Positions 36,853 through 47,911 are shown, counted from the first letter of the stretch. The stretch is DNA of 64,000 nucleotides from Epiperipatus broadwayi (GCA_028023455.1 JAQFVV010012405.1:11953423-12017422), one strand, 5' to 3'. Numbers and translations are program-made. Notes: generated by a model from the letters alone, not told the origin.

Positions 36853-37836
36853 ATGTCCAATACTATCTGTAGTTCATTTTACATATGGAACACAAATCCT
36901 ATCTCAGGAGTAATAGCTGATTTATTCATGGAAAATTTAGAAACTCGTGCTTTAGAATTATCCTCTTTAAAACCCCTCATTTGGCTCAGATACATAGATG
37001 ACATTTTTGTCATATGGCAACATGGAAAAAATAAATTAGATGATTTTTTCTTACATTTAAATAATATGCATCCTCATATTAGATTTACAATGGAGACAGA
37101 GTCTGATGGAAAACTCCCTTTTCTTGATGTTTTAGTCACCAGAACACCAAATAGTTTATCTTTTTCAATTTATAGAAAGAATACACACACAGACAGATAT
37201 TTACATTTCCATTCTCATCATCACCCAACTCAGATCGTTTCTGTAGCCAAAACTCTTCTAAATAGAGCAGTTAACCTTTCAGATAAGTCACATCTGAAAG
37301 ATGAAATAAATCATATTAATAGTGTTTTATTAGCAATTAGTTATAATTATAAATTTATTAAAAAAGCCTTATTTCAAGCCCAAAATGGACAAAATAGGAA
37401 ACAAAAAGGTGATAAATCAGCTATTAGGATTTGTGTTCCATATGTAAAAGGAACTACAGACAGTATTGGACATATATTAAAATGCTATAATATAAATACA
37501 GCATTTTCTACTCATCAAAAGATCAATAATATAATAACCAAGCCTAAGGATTCAATCTCTCTTGAATCTCATGGTATTTATCAAATCTCATGTGAAAATT
37601 GTAAGGCTTCTTACATAGGTATGAGTAATCATTGCATCAGTGTTAGGAGAGATGAGCATACTAATACAGTTAAACAACACTCATCATCATCAGCACTCTC
37701 ACTCCATACTATGGATTCTGATCATAAAATTAATTTTTCTAGTATCAGGATCATATCCAGATATGATAATCTATACCAGTGCAAAATTAGAGAAGTCATT
37801 GAGATACCTAAAAGGCCAGATTGTATCAATAAGTGA
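36853..37836 (+). CDS. PLE2 RT C-terminal part plus GIY-YIG endonuclease
   Basis: A 327-codon frame. The first 17 or so codons lie in the inverted arm. True element sequence starts at SGVIADLFMENLE, just after RT motif B. Motif C is WLRYIDDIFVIWQHG (about residues 43-57), followed by the RT thumb region GKLPFLDVLVTR, as in PLE1. The connector includes ICVPYVKGTTDSIGHILKC. GIY-YIG: GIYQISCENCKASYIGMSN (about 245-263), then ISVRRDEH. The RT fingers and motifs A and B are absent, so it cannot reverse transcribe. The endonuclease domain looks complete. Confidence 0.92.
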   Translation: MSNTICSSFYIWNTNPISGVIADLFMENLETRALELSSLKPLIWLRYIDDIFVIWQHGKNKLDDFFLHLNNMHPHIRFTMETESDGKLPFLDVLVTRTPNSLSFSIYRKNTHTDRYLHFHSHHHPTQIVSVAKTLLNRAVNLSDKSHLKDEINHINSVLLAISYNYKFIKKALFQAQNGQNRKQKGDKSAIRICVPYVKGTTDSIGHILKCYNINTAFSTHQKINNIITKPKDSISLESHGIYQISCENCKASYIGMSNHCISVRRDEHTNTVKQHSSSSALSLHTMDSDHKINFSSIRIISRYDNLYQCKIREVIEIPKRPDCINK

Positions 37837-38214
37837 GATGATACAAGCAAACTTCCTCCTATTTGGAAAGATTTTTTTAAAAAACATTCTTAATTTAACA
37901 TTTTTGCTATTGGTGGAACTTCAACGTTTTTTTCAAATCAGTGATTGTAGCGCCTCTACAATCATCTTTCTACCTTTTATTGCTCTGTGGATGACTTGTG
38001 TTACCAAGTCAAAATGTCAGTATATCAATATTTAAAATATTTTAACATGGATGAACCTGCAAAATATGTCTTTTATATCTGCAACCCGTGAAAACCTTCG
38101 TATCAACATATATATAAACAATAAAAATTAAAGACAAAAAAAAGAAACAACTATTATAGTTTGTATTATTTATATAAAAGAAATTACCAACAATAATTGG
38201 ATGTATTTTAAGAC

Positions 38215-38775
38215 ATTATAATATAAAGATAACATATAATACTCATCAAAAAATTAACAGCATTATAACCAAGCTGAAAAATTCAATCCCTCTTGAAGAA
38301 CATTGAGTTTATGAAATTCCATGTAACATTTGTAAAGCTTCTTATATAGGCATGAGTAATTATAGCATCAAATGTTAGAAGAGATGAACATATTAATGAG
38401 GTTAAAAAAATACTCATTATCAGCAGCACTATGCCATAAATACAGGTCATTATTGATTTTTTAAGTATGACAATACTATCCAGATGTGACCTTCCCAACA
38501 TTATCAGATCAGAGAAGCTACCAAAATCTTTAAAAGGTCAGAATGTATCTACATATGTGATGATATATACAAATTACCTTCCAATTGAAATTTTTTTTAA
38601 AAATTCATTAATCTAAAATAATTTCTCATAATTATTATTTCTATTTTCTATTAATAGAATATTCATTATTGCTATACAACTTTACAGCATCTTTACAATT
38701 ATTTTATATTTGTTATCCAGTTGATGACCAGTGTAACCTGGTCAAAGTGTCAGTTTATGCATATATTTTAGTAAA
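38215..38775 (+). pseudogene. Decayed third-generation PLE2 relative
   Basis: Plus strand contains EIPCNICKASYIGMSNYSI interrupted by stops, then a degraded ...REATKIFKRS-type stretch and a terminal hairpin: GTTGATGACCAG, loop, CTGGTCAAAG at about 38718-38748. It lies right after the PLE2 copy in the same orientation. Confidence 0.75.
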
Positions 38776-38794
38776 TTATATATGACATAGCATG

Positions 38795-39190
38795 ATCACC
38801 AATCCTGCCTAACAGAATAAAGGTGGCTATGGTTATTAAAGAACCAAAGTCTTCAAAATGTATGGGTACTGAATTTAGTCCAGTCCTATATGACTACATA
38901 TGCTAATGAGCTTGGATTAAAAATATTATTATGTTTTCAATTTTGGACTCAGTTTTGTAGTTAAGTAGAGATAAAAGGTGGCTTCTGGAGGTTTCCATTA
39001 GATCCTAAGATCTAGGTACAGTGCTCTCAGATCCAAGGCTTCTCACTGATGAAAGCCACAAGCTAGAAACTACTCTGGAATATTGTATGAGTAGGCCCTA
39101 GATAGGGATTTTATGCACAAACCTTCTTGCATCCATTGATTTCTCTGGCTTGCACTGAGTGGCACTATTATATGGAGAGTTTTTTATGTT
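38795..39190 (+). repeat. Repeat D, solo copy
   Basis: About 400 bp, homologous to the units at 59672-60450 (other strand). Landmarks: ccaatcctgcctaa, ggtggctatggttattaaag, tagttaagtagagataaaa, agatcctaagatctaggtac and CACTGATGAAAGCCACAAGC-TAGAAAC, a hammerhead-like hairpin at about 39045-39071. No coding capacity. Confidence 0.82.
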
Positions 39191-39269
39191 TTAAATTACA
39201 CATGGATGTATCTGGGTAACATTTTATTTATATCTGTAGACTTTAAAAATATTTCAATTTTATATATAT

Positions 39270-39400
39270 ATATATTCTGTTGAAAAAAAAACCATTAAGT
39301 GGAATATATATATATATATATAAATGTAAGTGTAATATATATATATATATATAAATGTGTGTGGGTGCGTGTGTGTGTATGTAATATAAGTGCATGGATA
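39270..39400. repeat. TA/TG microsatellites
   Basis: Alternating TA runs and a TG run around 39304-39382. Confidence 0.9.
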
Positions 39401-39629
39401 TTGTTATAAAAAATAATATAATAATGAAAAGCCATGCATTAAACAAGCAGTAATGACATTCTAACTAAAAAACAAAAAACATATATAGAGGAAAAAACCC
39501 CTCTATTAATGAATTTTTTCATGATTATACAAACCAATCTATGAATCACAAGTGCATTCACATATAGAACTTGAGGGTCCACTTTTTGTTCCCCTAATAT
39601 TTTATAAGAACTTTTAATTTGTTTTGCAG

Positions 39630-41480
39630 AAAACTTTTTTTTCTGAACTACTTGAACACCATGTTTAATCGTAGTTCTCCAATGAGTTCTATTATATGCC
39701 TTATCTTCCCAATGAAATCTTTTGATATTGCATTTCATAGAAAATATTTGGGATAGTTCTTGTAATGTAATTGGGGTCTATATTTCCCACCAAACTATAC
39801 TGAAGCTCATCAAAAACACTATTAGGAGGTCTTGCGCTGTTCATTTGTTTAATATGTCTGATCCAGTGAAGATAATATTTGATTTTAATAGATTCTATTA
39901 TATAATATCAAGAAATTTATAATAAATTTTGATTGACTTTATATTTTCATTGTATTTTTAAAATTGTAGGGAACAATCTTAAATTAAACCTTTTTAATGC
40001 TTTATATTGCACAGATTGTTAAAAAATACTGAAACACACTTGAAGCTGTAATATTTTATAGCAATCAAGCCCACTTTTCTACTTTTAAAACTATTAAGAT
40101 GTTTAAACTAATTTACATTTTAAAACTGATAACCATCCAAGCCAAAATTTTCTGAGAATATTCCCTTCCATCACTGTGTAAAAAAGAACTTGAGACTTTT
40201 TGGAATATTAATAAATAAACAAAAGTCTGTGTATGCTGGATTTAAAACATTAAGTACATTATGGAAAATTACCTTTTCAATTAAAAAAAAATAATGCAAT
40301 CTTTAGCATATTGTGAACCTAGCATCTAAGAAGTTGCTGTTTTTATTTTTACTTAAATCAAATTAAAAGTCCACTGTTAAACTTGTATGTTTCTTGAACT
40401 TTTTAATTAAGCTACATATAAACAATTCCAAAAATCACTTTCATAAAAATTGAAAACAATCCTTGCTTAAGATCAATTTTCATTCCATATGCATCAGATT
40501 GTTGTAACAACAATTCTTCCCCAAGATAAACTATATTAATATAATCAAATTTTGGTGGACAAACAACTATCTTCAAATAATGTCATAGGACTGTTATATT
40601 AACTGAATCAAATATCTTGACCAAATAAATAACAGCAATATGTAAATCACATTTTTGTTTCGAACACCTTTCTTACATTTACCTGGCAACAAAAATCAAA
40701 CCTACAATACTTCTAGATTATCTAAAACTGAAAATCAATTCAGTAAAATTCTTGAAAGTACCTTTGCTGTAGTGTATAATATTGATATTTCATAAAAATT
40801 ACAGCAATGTTGTCTTTTCCTTTTGGTTTTAAAAACTAGAACAATAAAAGCATCATTAACATTGAGTGAACAACTTTATACTTCAAATATATCTAAAAAA
40901 ATCCAATAGATTTGGAGCTAACATGTCACCTCCATCTAGTCAATCCCCTTGTTTTTAGAAACTGGAACAATAAAAGCATTTTTAAGATGTGGTGGTACAC
41001 TTTTATAGATCTGTATATTTTTAAAAAATGTACTATTTTTGATATATGACTATCATATTTCAAACTTCTCTAGGTATGTCATTAGGATCTGAAACCTTTT
41101 CATATTTGCAATTTTTCCATTTTTATGATTAGAAAGAACTTTGTTGATTTCTCTGGGCTGGATTTCTATGAAATAAATGAGTAGATAAGATAGATATGTC
41201 ATTAAAAATGTTTATTTCAATTCTTGTATCATTATGAAAAGATTATCAAAACACTCCTGCTGAACATTCAAAATATCATAATCATCATATAAAAGAGTGG
41301 TATCACTGGATTTAAAAGGGTTGTGATGATTGTTGTTTGATCCATATGATGTTTTCAATGCATCATAAAAAGAAATCTAGGTTGTCCATAAAGAGCAAAT
41401 TTTTGTAATTTCTTTGCAATTTTAATCTACCAATATTTTTAAGCCTTCTACGAATTGTTCAACTTCTGCCTTCAGATCGT
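39630..41480 (-). pseudogene. LINE reverse transcriptase to C-terminus, decayed
   Basis: Minus strand in several frames. VPPHLKNAFIVPVSKNKGID and AKVLSRILLN lie around 40760-41010, then a GLIFVAR segment. AIYLVKIFDSVNITVL, parallel to a motif A FDLTKAFDSVNR, lies at about 40590-40640, followed by a VVCPPKFDYI block and DAYGMKID (about 40475-40500). The C-terminal RFHWEDKAYNRTHWRTTIK (39640-39720) fits the WEDxAxDRxxWR tail of this LINE type. No complete frame. Confidence 0.65.
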
Positions 41481-41673
41481 TTTATATTTCTTCTGAAGTT
41501 TCACATTTAATCTATTATTCTGCCAAGCCAAACTTGTCATATATTTAATTTTAATACAATCACAAATAATAAGTTTTATTGTCAGAAAGTTAGTTATGAT
41601 TCTTCCTTTTCATCAACCCAAAACTAGATTTACTTGTATTCAATATACTTTTTAAGAATAGACTGTCTATGGG

Positions 41674-42335
41674 CTAAAAATACGAAGTGAGCACACTAGC
41701 AAAGAAACCGATAACATTTACTTGTCGGTTTACATATAAAATAATATATATATAATAAAAAACTATAGAACAAAGCTTAAAAATAATAACAAAACTCAAT
41801 AATAATAAATAGTCCATCATTTCTTCAATTCGTTCTTTACAACAAATTTTATAAACTTTGTCTAGGTTTATCTGCTGTTCTGACATGACATAATGCTTAT
41901 TTTTTATTAAATTATTCAAATGTTCGTTATCTAATTTTCTCATATGTCATAGCATCGGCCGGGAAGCGAACCCGCCAACCCGGGATAACTGCTTGTAAGG
42001 CAGCTGAGCTGACCACTCGACCACCAACGCTTGACATGTTTGTTATCTAATTTATTGCAGGATTTTGATTTTATTGCTCTCATTAAACTAAAACAACGTT
42101 CACACACGGCACTGGAAGCTTCAAAAGTTGCGGCCAATGTCAAAAAGTACAGAAAATTCTTTTTAATTTTGGTCTTTTAATTAACACATTTATAGCTAAA
42201 TCATTAAATAATTCGATTACTTCAATTTTACATTTTGCATTTATTAAAAATTTCAAATTTCTGTATGGTCTTAAAATTGTACCTAAGTTCATACGGTTTA
42301 TATCATTATTGTTTATTATATGTTCATATTTTACA
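41674..42335 (-). pseudogene. hAT-family transposase C-terminal remnant, split by SINE
   Basis: Minus strand 42143-42056 encodes TLAATFEASSAVCERCFSLM, a good match to the hAT dimerisation signature (T..A.ERxFS.LK). After the SINE, 41943-41674 continues KLDNEHLNNLIKNKH. Upstream, 42144-42335 still reads RMNLGTILRPYRNLKFL and ELFNDLAINVLIKRPKLK with frame breaks. The catalytic DDE core was not found. The duplicated target bases repeat the LDNxH codons on both sides. Confidence 0.8.
41938..42035 (-). mobile_element. tRNA-derived SINE with 18-bp target duplication
   Basis: Minus strand: tgtcaagcgttggtggtcga, a D-arm-like gtggtcagc, ctgccttacaagcag, atcccgggttgg, box B-like cgggttcgcttcccgg and atgctatgacat. 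This copy keeps the best tRNA folding of the five, including a 4-5 bp T-stem. Target duplication atgttcgttatctaattt at 41920-41937 and 42036-42053 has one mismatch. It inserted into the hAT remnant. Confidence 0.92.
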
Positions 42336-42574
42336 AATGTAGATTTAAACTACCTTTTTTATGTTCAGTATTTAAATTACTTTTTGTTAGAAAAGAATAC
42401 AAGGCATTCCGGTCATTTATATTATATAATTCGGGCTTTAACTTTAATATTATGACAATTATATTATTTCTGTTCATAACGTTGTTGGCACGAGCTATCT
42501 TCTTGATTTCTTAGGTTTTGTCATTTCTGTAGTATTATTTTAATTAATTGAAATATAAAACAAATGTTATTTTC

Positions 42575-42844
42575 TCATTTGTTCGTCGCTTGTTTGGAAC
42601 ACCAAAGGTTTGTGACTAAGTCCCTACCTGGCTTTCCCGGTGTTCCACAATTATTCGCATGGCAAATGTACTTGTTGAAGCAAGTAGCCAGTGGTCTTCT
42701 TGAATCGACGACAAAACAATTCACTTCATCTTCGTTCCAATGTTCATATCGTGCCAGTACTATTTTCATTGATGAATTCAAATAACGGCCCGCATTTTTT
42801 TTTGCTTTGTAATCCGTGATGAATTGATCCCCTTTAAAAATCAA
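42575..42844 (-). CDS. Unrecognised 89-residue open frame
   Basis: Minus-strand frame beginning MIFKGDQFITDYKAKKNAGR, with NCFVVDSRRPLATCFNKYIC and CGTPGKPGRDLVTNLWCSKQ. Composition is more balanced than the surroundings and it has four to five cysteines, so it may be a real coding segment (an exon or part of the neighbouring hAT protein). It is 240 bp upstream of the hAT remnant in the same orientation. I do not recognise a family. It could equally be an accidental frame. Confidence 0.35.
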   Translation of the reverse strand: MIFKGDQFITDYKAKKNAGRYLNSSMKIVLARYEHWNEDEVNCFVVDSRRPLATCFNKYICHANNCGTPGKPGRDLVTNLWCSKQATNK

Positions 42845-42859
42845 ATTATGTTACATATA

Positions 42860-44820
42860 TATGAAATTCTAAATAATCGTACTTTGATAGGTGTTAAATT
42901 GAAATCATATACCTTTGGATTTCTCATGCTTTCCATAAACTGATCTATAGAGGAGGAGAAGATAAATCTCACCTTCTTTGTTTTTTTTTATTTTATTATT
43001 ATATTAGAAGCGTATTTCCTTTCTAGATAAGTGTCAAATTAATAGATAACATACATAACTCATTTGGCATTTATGCTATACGTATTTTAATCACACAAGT
43101 CTGTTTTGTCGAGCATAGATTAAACATATATATGTCTATACCTTAGATACCTATGCATTAATTATTGGCATATATCGAAAACCGCCATCAGCCTTGTATA
43201 TTGTAATTTCATATTTTAAAACTGGAGATAATTTATGCAAATCATCATCATCATTTATATAATCATTGTTTATATTAAATATTAGATTAAGTATTAATGT
43301 TTACTGTTGTTTTGGCAACTCAATATATATATATATATATGTTGATTTACTCAGATATCAGTCAATAGTTTTATCCTGCATTATCTTAGAATCAGTTAAG
43401 TAGTCTCATTAATAATAATATTCATTGAGCTAGCTTATGGTCCATATTACCATTGTACGGTCATAATAGGTCTTACTTTGGGATTGATCTGGGATCTTGG
43501 GATGGGGTTCGAATCCAAACTGGTCTCCAATCGAATCTAGGTCAGGATGGCTTGAAGTTCTTTCAAGGATCTAAGGTCACAAGACCGGTACAATATAGGT
43601 CAAAATGTTTATATCTATTTTTAATTGTTTTGGGTAAGATACAACATTTTTAACCTGAAGTTCCCATGGCAATATCCCTGCTCTACTGTATGTATGATTA
43701 ATTCTAATTATTTTTTTTACCAAAATAATTTATCTGGTTCAACTTTATATGTTTAAATCTAAAAACAAAAGGATGAGTATTTCAAATAATGTAATAACTG
43801 GGGTGTTCAGAAGCCAATAAAAAATGTGATGGCTTTCAAAATTGCTGCTAAATTGACCCTGAACAGCATAGAGGGAATGTTGCTTGTATCCATAACACTT
43901 TCCTTAAGAGAATTTTATTCTTCAGTAATATGCTAATAGTGATGATCCAAATTAGCAGTTTTAGTGTTTAATAGCTGCTGAAATTTCATTTTCTAGTATG
44001 ATTGACCTAACATTTATTTTTTTATGTGGGCATCATTTTAATTTTGGAGTGTACTTATGTATAATTTGTCCAGCAATCTGCACTTGTAAGTACTTATGTA
44101 ATGTGAACTCTTGTATTCTGACTTGTAATTAATATATTCTATGAAATATCATTGTTTTGAGCATGAATGCATTCCTGTTCTTTTATATTAGTTTTTTCTG
44201 CCTAAATGACAATTTAAATGTTGTGTAAAAATAAATAATGATAAACCATTTGAATTTACAGCACCAATATGATTTGCTGCCACAATAAAAAATGAAAAGA
44301 AGAATTTAGTGCAAATTTGTCCCTTTAAGAATGGTTATATTTATCTCATATTTGCTTTAATTGTTGAAACTTAAAAAAATATTATTTGAACTTTGTCCTT
44401 AAATTAAATTATATGTTTCTTTATTTATTACAATATTTTGTTCTCCATTTTGTTATAGTCAACAAGTTAATAAGTCCATCATAGGTATATTTATTTTGCT
44501 AATCAATAAAAATTGTTCAGGAGTTCAGAAGAAACTTGAGCATGAGAATACTCAACCAACTAAGCCATACCATCACAGAGTTGCTTATCTATTATACATT
44601 AACATTTACTTATTATAAGTTTCTAAAACTATTGGCCTATTTTAATTATAAACTGTTTAATTATAAATTACTGTTTGCTGTATTTGCTTTTATAAAATAC
44701 TTAGAAAATACATTTAGTAATGCTCAGTGCTATGGCCATATAAATGGGTCTATTTTGTTCATCTTCCATGCACTTTTGAGCCAGTAATCTACAATTTTGT
44801 ATTTCTCTGATTATCAATGT
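42860..44820. other. AT-rich stretch, no gene seen
   Basis: A GC-richer block at 43440-43610 contains ggggttcgaatcc, a box B-like string, without an accompanying box A or tRNA fold. A TA run lies at about 43325-43340. Nothing supports a gene. Confidence 0.4.
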
Positions 44821-44836
44821 TAAACTTCAATAGGAT

Positions 44837-44952
44837 GTCAAGTATTGTTAGCTGAAAGGTCAGCACAGCCAACTTGCAAGGAAGCAGTTGGTTGCAGATG
44901 GTTGTTGTGGGTTCACCTCCTGGCCGATGCTATGACATATGGAAAAAAGGAC
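44837..44952 (+). mobile_element. tRNA-derived SINE with 15-bp target duplication
   Basis: Plus-strand copy of the same SINE: diverged 5' part, gaagcagttggttgcag, gtgggttcacctcctggcc, atgctatgacatatgg and an A-rich tail. Target duplication aaacttcaataggat (44822-44836) and aaacttcaatgggat (44953-44967), one mismatch. Confidence 0.88.
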
Positions 44953-44967
44953 AAACTTCAATGGGAT

Positions 44968-45600
44968 TTTGGAATTAAGGTAAATGTTCATTTAGGGACC
45001 ACTCTACCATATGTTTTAAAGTTTTTTTATGTATTACATTTAATTATTTACCAGTACGAGCAAATATATATTTAAACGAAATTTTAAACCTGTGAGTTCT
45101 CAACACCAATTTCTGTGACTACCACTTTTATGAGATATTTTTTAAAAACAAACTAATTTATTGTGGGTTTTTTTTTCCAAATTTTAACAATTATTAACAA
45201 TTTTACTGAAATTAAAGAACTATTTTTATTACATTTACCTACTTGCTATTTTACTCCATTGTTAAATTTATATGCAATATAAATGATTAAACTGGTAAAA
45301 ACATTTGTGCGTGTTAGCCTCCATATTGAATTTTAATAACTGTTTCACATTAGAATTCAATCGTTAACATATGAATTGTAATTTTTCTTTACTCTATAAA
45401 TTATATTTTATAATTATTTATTTTGAATAGGTAAAAGAAGTGTGTTATAAATACATTTGATTTTGTTTCAGACATATTCACTGGTTCTTTCTATATCTTT
45501 GCAAGTAGAAAGGTTGATTTATAAGAAGTAATAAAAAATATGACTCCATTAATCGGAACTAATTTAATTCCGCTATAAATATTCTACATTTAGTGCTCAT
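44968..45600. other. AT-rich stretch, no gene seen
   Basis: No coding or repeat signature recognised. Confidence 0.45.
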
Positions 45601-45799
45601 ATTCAATGTATAGTGAAGGGTTCACTATGTGTAGAAAGATTATAGAATTATAATTCTTTAAAATATTTATATCTTAACAGCTTAGCACTGCTTTCGACCA
45701 GGCCGGCCTAGTCGAAAACAGTGCTAAATTGTAAATCTGTAAAGTTGTTGTTATTTTATAAACTTTTCCCGCACAGTGGACCTTCACTATCCATTGAAT
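45601..45799. repeat. Palindrome centred on ggccggcc with GAAA-type ends
   Basis: Arms of about 95 bp meet at 45704/45705. The centre reads tttcgaccaggccggcctag followed by tcgaaaacagtgctaa, and outer arms share attcaatg(t/g)atagtgaa. Each arm reads ...GTCGAAAxCAGTGCTAA outward, like the end of a PLE tail, so it may be two truncated PLE ends head to head. Confidence 0.75.
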
Positions 45800-47024
45800 T
45801 ATAAACGAATATATAAATAAATAAAAGATAGATTGAATTAGTTTGCATTATGTAAGTCATTTTACTATCCAAAACTATTTAATTTGAAAAATAAATTGTT
45901 TGCATACTTACGATATCTGATCTTTTGTTTCTTATTAATTATCCTTTATCACCTAGATTAAATAAAATAATTATTATCACTCAAATTAACTAAAGATTTT
46001 CTAATAATTAATGAACTACTATTATATTTATTAAATTACTTATCCTTCACAAACTTTCTGCTTGACAATAAAATTTACGATTCTTTATTAGTATATATCA
46101 ATATACGTGGACTTAATCAAATGAATTATGTAGCTGATTATTTCTTGAAACGGTATTAAAAATATATTTTAGAATCATTTGCTATCCTAAAAGTTATAGT
46201 TTGAAATTTAAATATACTCTATATTATAAAAGGAACTTTGACATACTTTAAACAGTATTCAATGTATTAAAGTGTACAATTTTTTCTAATACTTGTTAAT
46301 ATTAACTAAAATGCCATAGGGAAGTAATAAAAAATTATGCTATTTTAGATCTATTTTAGATATCCAAATGGACAGAATGTAAATTTTTAATTTTTTAGCC
46401 ATCAATATTATTAATTACATGCCAATGATTCCAGCTATAATGGAAATAATCAATTGTAACCCAAATAATATTCAATGTATTTTGTTACTTTTATTTATTT
46501 TATTATTACAATAATATATATATAATCTCATAATTAAATATTAGTAAATACAGTAAGCAAAAATTTTGAAAAGTACAAAAAATATAATCGTCACTTAGGA
46601 TCATTTTCAACTATCCTCGTAGTCTTTGTCAACTAATACTTTGAAAGGTTAACCTTACCATAATTTCATGATCTTAACGTTTGCTGCATGCCTATTGATT
46701 AACTCTTGCTTGTATTTATATATTAGCATAGCCTCCTTTATTTTTCTAGTATTGTTATTTCTTTCTGTTTGCAATATTTTTATATTATTATAATCAAACT
46801 TAAACCCATATATACATGAATTAAGTAAACCAAATATACTTTCAATGCTTGTGAGTATGCTCAATTTTAATTAATATATATTTTGAAACTTAAAGAAAGA
46901 AGGAGAGGGAGAGACATGCTGTGCAAAGTACAAGCTAAAACATCTCTCAATTGCTAACATTTGACAAAACTATGCTCAGTGGGTTCATACCATATGGCAA
47001 ATACAAAGATATATCAGAAAATCA
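45800..47024. other. AT-rich stretch, no gene seen
   Basis: Unique low-GC DNA without recognisable features. Confidence 0.45.
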
Positions 47025-47039
47025 TTATAATAAAATATA
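47025..47039 (+). repeat. 15-bp target-site duplication, left copy
   Basis: ttataataaaatata, repeated perfectly at 47912-47926 and bounding the dimeric hammerhead element. Confidence 0.82.
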
Positions 47040-47136
47040 TAATATATAGGGTATATGAGTACAGACTTTCACACGACCCACCACTCTCCACACTATCTCA
47101 TAACACTGATACACTTAAACACATATATGTTGAAAA

Positions 47137-47203
47137 GATAAATAATCACCAATATATGTATTTCATGCTAAACCAGCAATCATCAGTTGGTCCAGATTAC
47201 CAT
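47137..47203 (-). ncRNA. Hammerhead ribozyme, type I, intact core (unit 1)
   Basis: Minus strand order: GGTAATC-TGG-ACCAA, CTGATGA (47180-47186), TGC-TGGTTTA-GCA helix II, GAAA (47161-47164), stem III ATA-CA-TAT, A at the predicted cleavage position 47153, then TTGGT-GATTA returning to pair ACCAA and TAATC of stem I. All core bases (CUGAUGA, GAA, A-U closing stem III, H17 = A) are in place. Helix II is short, and the innermost pair is U-U, which is a weakness. Confidence 0.85.
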
Positions 47204-47605
47204 CTCTACATATATATGCTATAAGTGCTCAGATATATATTAAGATAGCCAATCCTCATACTTTAATGGACAGGCTTCAATCTACTCCACCCTCCAACTC
47301 TTCAACCATTCATCCAATTGAAAATCTGATGATGGAATGCACAAAAGCCACCCTAAGGCCAAGATTCTTGTCACACCCATGCTGACCTAAAGTCAATCTA
47401 ACCCCTTATACACAGGACATAATCCATTTAATACAAGGGATGGGCAGACATCTCTACTATGTAATAACTGAAACACACAGGCTTATTATATACCTGAGTT
47501 TATATATGTAATATATAGAGTTTATGAGCACAGACTTTCACACGACCCACCACTCTCCACACTATCTCATAACACTGATACACTTGAACACATATATGTT
47601 GAAAA

Positions 47606-47672
47606 GATAAATAATCACCAATATATGTATTTTATGCTAAACCAGCAATCATCAGTCAGTCCAGATTACCAT
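47606..47672 (-). ncRNA. Hammerhead ribozyme relic (unit 2), core mutated
   Basis: Same layout 469 bp away, with CTGATGA preserved. GCATGAAATAC has become GCATAAAATAC, changing the essential G of GAA, and the stem I strand ACCAA is now CTGA/ACTGA. This copy should not self-cleave if the hammerhead rules hold. Confidence 0.8.
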
Positions 47673-47911
47673 CTCTACACATATATGCTATAAATGCTCA
47701 GATATATATTAAGATAGCCAATCCTCATACTTTAATGGACAGGCTTCAATCTACTCCACCCTCCAACTCTTCAACCATCCATCCAATTGAAAATCTGATG
47801 ATGGAATGCTCAAAGGCCACCCTAAGGCATGGGTTGTGTAAAAGTCCATGCTCATATACCCTATATATTACATATATAAACCCAGGTATATAATAAGCCT
47901 GTGTGTTTCAG

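Larger units (their letters stand above)
36247..38079 (+). mobile_element. Penelope-like element PLE2 with inverted 5' copy
   Basis: Left arm 36247-36901 (minus) and right arm 37425-38079 (plus) are inverted copies of the element's 3' end (coordinates sum to about 74326), with several percent divergence. Forward sequence begins at about 36902, inside the RT region, so the element is 5' truncated. Same overall plan as PLE1 but a different family. It ends in the same hairpin and gatgaacctgcaaaatatgt as 28764-29075. No clear target duplication was found amid the flanking TA runs. Confidence 0.9.
47040..47911 (-). mobile_element. Dimeric hammerhead-ribozyme retroelement (retrozyme-like)
   Basis: An 872-bp insertion with no coding capacity. 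It holds two tandem units with a 469-bp period (for example acagactttcacacgaccca at 47061 and 47530), each carrying a hammerhead motif on the minus strand. In the ribozyme sense, the 5' end (47843-47911) is an inverted copy of the inter-unit segment 47465-47536. That is the same 5'-inverted plan as PLE1 and PLE2. Perfect 15-bp target duplications bound it. Tandem units with type I hammerheads and short stem III are known from animal retrozymes, and PLEs have been proposed as their helpers. Family membership here is inference. The units differ by few substitutions, so the element is fairly young. Confidence 0.85.

Noticed and set aside
43500-43520. Box B-like ggggttcgaatcc as a tRNA or SINE
   Set aside because: No box A or tRNA fold within range and no second copy in the window.
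47040-47911. CRISPR-like array or satellite DNA
   Set aside because: Only two units, with target duplications and an inverted end. It is a retro-insertion pattern in a eukaryotic genome.
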